From: Campanula takesimana
Taxonomy: Eukaryota > Streptophyta > Magnoliopsida > Asterales > Campanulaceae
Assembly: GCA_026119855.1 (NCBI GenBank)
Contig: JAOWBW010000489.1
Span: 620,001 to 684,000, forward strand
Length of the DNA: 64,000 bases
Reading direction: 5' to 3'
Positions 58,705 to 64,000 of this stretch are shown here, in pieces. The stretch's first letter is position 1. Each line of letters opens with the position of its first letter. The notes beneath the pieces are model-generated. The model was given only the letters and a program-made list of their open reading frames with translations. It made no database searches and was not told the DNA's origin. A program made the position numbers and the translations under genes.

Positions 58705-59898
58705 ATGGCTAGAAGAAGAACGGGTAAAGGTTCTAGTGGGGCTCAAAATCAGAATGATCTTCGGGAAGAGAACCGTGCCATGTTCCAAGGCATGTTTGAG
58801 GCGGCCATGAAGGCAATTCATGACCAAGGGCCAAGAGAGGATCATGTAGCACCTCCGCGATATGGGTTGGAGCAGTTCTTGAAGTTGAAACCAAGTGAGT
58901 ACGACGGTGAGCCTGATGTGAAGAAGGCCGAGCTATGGATAGAATCGATGGAGAAAATCTACGAGGTCTTTGGTTGCACTGATGAGGATAGGGTTATGTT
59001 TTCAGCTTATAAGCTCATGGGGGCTGCGGAACATTGGTGGAAGGCACTGAAGACCAGTTGGGATGCGACTCTTATACCATATCCTTGGGAGTGGTTCGTG
59101 AGGAAATTCAAGGATCATTTTATCTCTCTAGTGAATCAAAACCGGAAAGAGATCGAGTTCCTCAGCTTGGAGCAAGGCATGATGTCAGTAGCACAGTACT
59201 CGGCTAAGTTCACAGAATTAGCCAGGTGTTGTGACTACCTTGTGCGGACCGAGGAGCAGAAAGCGATGAGATTGATCAGGGGTTTGAAGACAGCTATTGG
59301 GACTCAACTTTTAGCCCAAAGAATTTAACCTTATCAGGATGCGGTGGATCGAGCCTACTTATTTGAGCAGGATATTGGGGAACACAAAAGGAAGACTGAG
59401 ATGGTTAACCCGGGTAAGCAAGGAGGGCAGAGTAAGTCACAACAGCAACATTCGGATAACAGAGGTAATTCTGGAGTGCAAACTCGATTCAGAAGGCAAC
59501 TTCAAGGGCAACCAACACTAGGAAATCAAGGTTCTAATAAGGGGACACGAAATGGGAAAGTCTGCAGCTACTATCAGAGGAAAGGACACTCAGAAGACAA
59601 GTGTTGGAAGAAGTAGGGAAAATGTGTGAAGTGTGTTCAGTTGGGACACTTCGTTAAAGATTGTCCGAGGTTTAGAGTTCAGTCATCGGGGACAGGAACT
59701 GGAATACCACAGGGTCAGAAGAGGGATGCTTCGGGGAAGCCCAAGGTTTCGGGTAGAGTATTTGCAATCAATCAGCACTCAGCGGGTGACTCATCAGTTT
59801 CAGGAGGTATTATTTTGCGTCGAGAGAGCGAGCGCGCGCATTTTAGGATCATCGCATTCTCATGTTTATGTGCATTTAGTTGCATTTATTTCTCTTGA
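58705..59898 (+). pseudogene. Gypsy F gag, with stops
   Basis: The ATG at 58705 starts MARRRTGKGSSGAQNQND, close to the I gag (MARRRSGEGNAGTSNQNE). The gag domain is well kept (KKAELWIESMEKIYEVFGCT; HWWKALKTSWDATLIPYPWE). TAA at 59326 and TAG at 59614 interrupt it in frame. The first zinc knuckle has lost a Cys (CSYYQRKGHSEDKC) and the second is kept (CVKCVQLGHFVKDC). Beyond about 59830 the frame degenerates at the protease. Confidence 0.88.
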
Positions 59899-61492
59899 GT
59901 CTTTGACTTATGTGTTGTCAGTGTCTACTCCTATGGAGTAGTGTAGGATATCTGATGGAGTCTTATGTGCTCATGTTGTGCTTAAAGGTAGATATAACTT
60001 ACCTGCTAAATTTTTCATATTGCTATTTCAAGGTTTTGATGTTACTTTGAGAAAGGAAATGTTAAGCTTTAGTCGATTGTTGCAGGAAAATTGTTATATC
60101 CTTTCTTCCCTTTTGCCAAAAATTTTTTTGAGACTGTTCCTTTGTGTAGAGTTAAGCATATCTTTTCTTATTTGGAATCTGGCTATTTCGCTTCGATGGG
60201 TGACAAAGGGGTGTCTATACCTAGTATTTGAGGAGGAGCTTGGGTTAAATTGGGTTGTTGTGGTACAAGGTTGTAGTACTGATAATTAGATCAATATCTA
60301 TATTGTAACGGTTGAGCTGTAAGAGTTGAGGATTCAATCGAGGGTTTCTTGTTAAGAGATTTTGTTTACTTTTAGTACATTTCCGTGAGTACATCGGGAT
60401 TGATTAGTATGGAGGGATGCGTGAATTGTTATGGGTAATGAGGGTATGGTTGAATTTATAATCGATAATGGTGGTAAGCGTGTTAAGTTAGAAAGGACTA
60501 ATAAGTACATTTTGGGAGAGTAACAATTTATCGATCTATGTTAAAGGCATTTTGAAATTTTGGTTAGATAGTGGTTCTATGGTTCTAAATCCCTTCTTGG
60601 TGGCGTTTCCCGAATTGGATCAAGGGTGAAGTGAAGTATCAATACTGGGGCATAATTAAGGAATATCATGATTTGGTATTGGGTCAGTTGGAACGTTGCT
60701 AGCTAATTGGCTTATTATGATGGTAGTACTATTGAGCCTAAGTATCATTAGGTTAATAAATGTATGCGTGAAAGACTAACTTGGGTTAGCTATTGAGGAT
60801 TTGAGATTTGTTGATTTCCTTGGGTATATGAGCACAGGTTATTAACTAAAGGAGCTAGTGGAAATCCCTTGAAGATAAAATTTAGATCATTTTCGGACTA
60901 TTGAGTATTCGTAATTATTTTAGGCTTTCAAGGATTGGAGTGTTATGACGATGATATTATGGCGTAGATTTAAGTGAACACTTTGTATTAAAATTTTGGG
61001 TTTATATTACACCTCTAGTTTAAGGTGCTACCTAGAGCGAGAGCACTATAATGGGAATCCTTAGAGATATAGCCTTTGGTGAATATTATGGGGATGGAAA
61101 ATTTCTTTAGCTTTTCATATTTTAAAAGCTAATTAAGCTCGAGATGGTAATGTTTTGAATTTCTGGGGAATAATACTAAGTATGCGATTTACAAATGGAA
61201 GTACCTTTGCGGTGTAGTTAAGGTTATGAATAAGGCGAGCTTGAGATACCTAGAGAATTATGTGTGGAATTAATTTGGATTCTTCGATCTTGAGTACGGA
61301 TTTTGATTAGTAATGAAGATAATGATGGAATGATTCGGTTCGAGAGGTGGTGTTATCGTAAGCATTATTTAAGGTTACCTTTTAGTGGGTTAGATTGGAC
61401 AATTGAGGAATTTGAGAAATGGCGGAACTATCGTATCCGTAGCTAATTGGTCTTTCGGGTAAGTCTCGTTAAAATTCGGGTCGAATTTTCTT
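59830..61492 (+). pseudogene. Degenerate, mostly deleted pol of Gypsy F
   Basis: The first 150 bp still align to the protease region of I (ggatcatcgcattctca), and the last 60 bp align to the chromodomain end and the phrase attcgggtcgaattttcttta. Between these no RT, RNase H or integrase motif can be read in any frame. The interior is 2.9 kb against 4.6 kb in I. Confidence 0.75.
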
Positions 61493-61504
61493 TAAGGGGG
61501 TGAA

Positions 61505-63829
61505 TGTCACGACCCGAAAACTAGGCTCTATTTTATTAGTAATAAATAATAATTATTTATTTATTTGCTCATTTATTTATTTAAATTATTATTTAATTAA
61601 TGAATTATGTGTGCATTTTATGTGTTATAATAATTTATGTCTAGCATTTTAATTGGGTCATTTGGGTTAGTGTAGCATTGTTGAGTCTTAATTGTTAGTG
61701 GGGAGTGTAAGTATTTGTGTTAGTAGATGGGGAAGGGGGTCTAAGTGTAAGTTTTGAAATAATTTCCCCTACTCCCTCCCTACTCCCTCTCTTCTCCCTC
61801 ACCTCCCTCACCTTCTCCCTCACTCCCAGCATTTCTCTCTCTCTCTTCCATAGCAAGGTAAGTTTTTCTTCTCTTCCTTCTCTCTTCATTTTATTCATCT
61901 TCCTCTTGTTATTTCTCATTTCTTAAAACATGAATCTTGTTTAGATCGTCGATAGGATCGTAGGAAGCCAAAAATAATTGAAATCCGTCAACTTTGAGAA
62001 AATTCAAGTAAGTTACTTTTCCTCCATTTATGTTAAAAATGCTCATCTTTAACTCTATTGATGTTCTTGTTGATATCCATGGCTTCTTTGGTTGAGTTTG
62101 GAATTTATTTGTATTTTGTTCATCTTTTGTGATTTTGATAATGTTGGGATTAAATCTTGGTTTAGGGTTGCTAGATGATGTTATTTAGGTCCCTTATAGA
62201 CTTATATGTTGTTTTGGGTGCTTGGGTATGCTAATAGAATTTGGTAGAAATGTTGGGTTGTGAAATGGGTAAGGTTTATGTTTGATTTTGGTAAGAAATA
62301 TGAAGAACCCAGGAGAAATTCTGTAGATTTCTCTGTCCGGCGCAGGAGGCACGCGCACCCTTTTCTTGGAGGCGCGCGCACCCTCCATCTCCATGCTGAT
62401 GTTTTTCCTTCTGAACTCCGGAGGCGCGTGCACCCCTTGGCGATGAAGCGCGCGCACCCTTCTTCCCCCTTTGTGGCGCATCCCTATCTGATTAAGGGAG
62501 GCGCGCGCACCCTGTTGGTGGGAGGCGCGCGCACCCCTCTACCTTCTGTGAAAATCATTGTTTTCTTGACCAATCTTTTGAAGGCCATAACTTCTTCTTC
62601 CGGACTCCGTTTTAATCGAGTAAACTATCGTTTTAAAGACCTTTTAGAGTACTACGAGATGAGGTGGTTTATTTGGTGGGGATTCAGGTTCAGATTGTGT
62701 TGAGCTTTTGGTAAGTGTTCTATAACAAAACGTTTACGATCGGTCCGTTGTGATAATGTTTGGGATAATTGTTTGTGTGGGTTGTGGATAACTCTAGTGT
62801 TTTAAATGGTTCCTTTGTGAACAAATATGTGTGGAATTTGACCAAGCATCGTTTTGTATTTGTTTGGACATCTTTTGATGTGTTGTTGGATTGGTGCACC
62901 TTTTTGGTGATTTATTTGAAATGGTTCCCTACTTTGGAATCCTTAGTTGTTATTTGAGCTAGTATTTTATTACTTAGCCCTTACTTGAAAGTCCAGCTGG
63001 TATTTTGTGTGTGTTTGGGCGATGCGAAACATTATGATGGCACAGCCATGTCCATTTTGATGTTGACCATTGTTTTGCCCCATTATTTCCCTCCTCCAGA
63101 TTGGCCTTGGATGTGAGATGAGCTAGCCCCTTTGTGAGCACTTAGCTATTGGTTTTCGTGCTTTGACTGTGTGTCACTGTCCCCTTGTTATTGGTTCCGG
63201 TACTGGGGATTTCTCTTCAGCTTTCATGCTATTATGAAGATGATGATTTGTTGATTATTGAAGCTGCGCAGCGACCTTTATTTGGTTTATCGGTTTGGAA
63301 AAACCTTGGCTAATATCCTTTGTTATGTGTTCATTTCCGCTGCTATCTGATATATGATAATTGCTATGTGTTATGTGAATTATTATTGATTATTGTATCT
63401 TAGCATGTCATGTAGTTGCATTAGTAACTTATTGAGATTTATCTCACCCCCTTTTCTTTTATCTTTGTTTTTCCTTAACCCCCCCCCCAGGAGGAAAGGA
63501 TTAGGAATTACGGATCGAGGAGGACGTCGAGAGGATTGAGATTTTGGGCAGGTTGTTATTGATCGGTTTGCATTATTTAAATGTATAACCTTTTGGGGAT
63601 AGTTTTACCAACAATGACGTCATTAAGATTGTAATCTTTTGTATTTTTGGTGCGAGCTTGTGGAGCTTACTAGTAGTATTTTGTTGTTGTTAACTTGGAG
63701 TTCTAAAACTTTGTTTTAAACCTTTTGGGCATAAAAAAATGGAATTTTTATCTTCAGTATTTTAGTATTTGTGTGTTAAGTCGATGTCCAGTTCGCGAGT
63801 TCCGGGCCCGCGGGGTCGGGGTCGCGACA
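61505..63829 (+). mobile_element. LTR 2 of Gypsy F
   Basis: 2325 bp, very close to LTR 1. Its GC-word block (62340-62535) shows mainly CpG-type changes (ggcacgcgc, ggcgcgtgc). It is followed not by host flank but by another PBS and gag. Confidence 0.93.
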
Positions 63830-63831
63830 GT

Positions 63832-63843
63832 TGGTATCAGAGC
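63832..63843 (+). other. Second primer binding site after LTR 2
   Basis: TGGTATCAGAGC, two bases after LTR 2, showing that a further interior begins here. Confidence 0.9.
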
Positions 63844-63949
63844 TATGGTTTAGCTCTAAGTATAAGTCTAGGTGGACTAGTATCAACTAGGTGGGTAGTT
63901 GTGTTCGGAGTGAGTAACGGTTGATGGTTTATGCAGGTAATTGCTCTCA

Positions 63950-64000
63950 ATGGCTAGAAGAAGAACGGGTAAAGGTTCTAGTGGGGCTCAAAATCAGAAT
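63950..64000 (+). pseudogene. Start of a second Gypsy F gag, cut by window end
   Basis: ATG at 63950 followed by the same codons as at 58705 for all 51 visible bases. Whether it is intact beyond the window is unknown. Confidence 0.85.

Overview
The window is plant nuclear DNA, most likely from a eudicot, and consists almost entirely of nested LTR retrotransposons. Two primer-binding-site types occur: the initiator-Met type TGGTATCAGAGC at Copia and chromovirus-like Gypsy elements, and TGGCGACTCCGCTGGGGA (thought to be the tRNA-Arg type) at Tat/Ogre-like Gypsy elements. There are no tRNA, rRNA, CRISPR or organellar genes and no convincing single-copy host gene. The nearest thing to a cellular gene is an intron-containing, plant-mobile-domain-like (PMD) pseudogene lying antisense inside a Tat-like element. 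The species cannot be named from the sequence.

Left part (1-7219): a chromovirus-type LTR end (1-247, minus) interrupts a Copia gag relic (253-1611, minus) whose own LTR is 1679-2808. A LINE reverse-transcriptase tail fragment (about 2850-3160, minus) follows, then AT-rich DNA, then a Tat-like LTR (element H, 4287-5489) with its PBS and about 1.7 kb of non-coding interior.

Middle-left (7220-24026): Copia element A (7229-23866, target duplication ggtgt) has one nearly continuous gag-pol frame at 10242-14201. Its 3' LTR is split by Copia element B (14901-23063, minus strand, target duplication ggttt), whose coding region is badly decayed although its LTRs are about 99% alike. A itself landed 8 bp inside a third related Copia LTR (J).

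Right part (24027-64000) is a four-level nest. Tat fragment C (minus; LTR 24027-25130 and 3' UTR to 28001) is cut by Tat-like element D (plus, 28002 onward). D holds a gag relic, a complete chromovirus I (32159-41004, target duplication gttgt), a solo Copia LTR (41994-43485), the four-exon antisense PMD-like pseudogene (47446-44652), three tandem-repeat blocks (47890-49560) and a truncated 3' LTR (49855-50260). Copia element E (50261 onward) sits in that LTR and carries a 1.2 kb internal tandem duplication. E is cut at 56266 by chromovirus F, which is arranged LTR-interior-LTR-interior to the window edge and has lost most of its pol.

By eye, divergence between paired LTRs follows nesting order: D about 3%, A about 1.3%, B about 0.9%. 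The most unusual shared trait is that nearly every family carries a cluster of short CpG-rich, self-complementary words. In the Copia and Tat families the cluster lies just upstream of a TATA box, and often again after the PBS; the word differs between families. No element looks capable of moving on its own.
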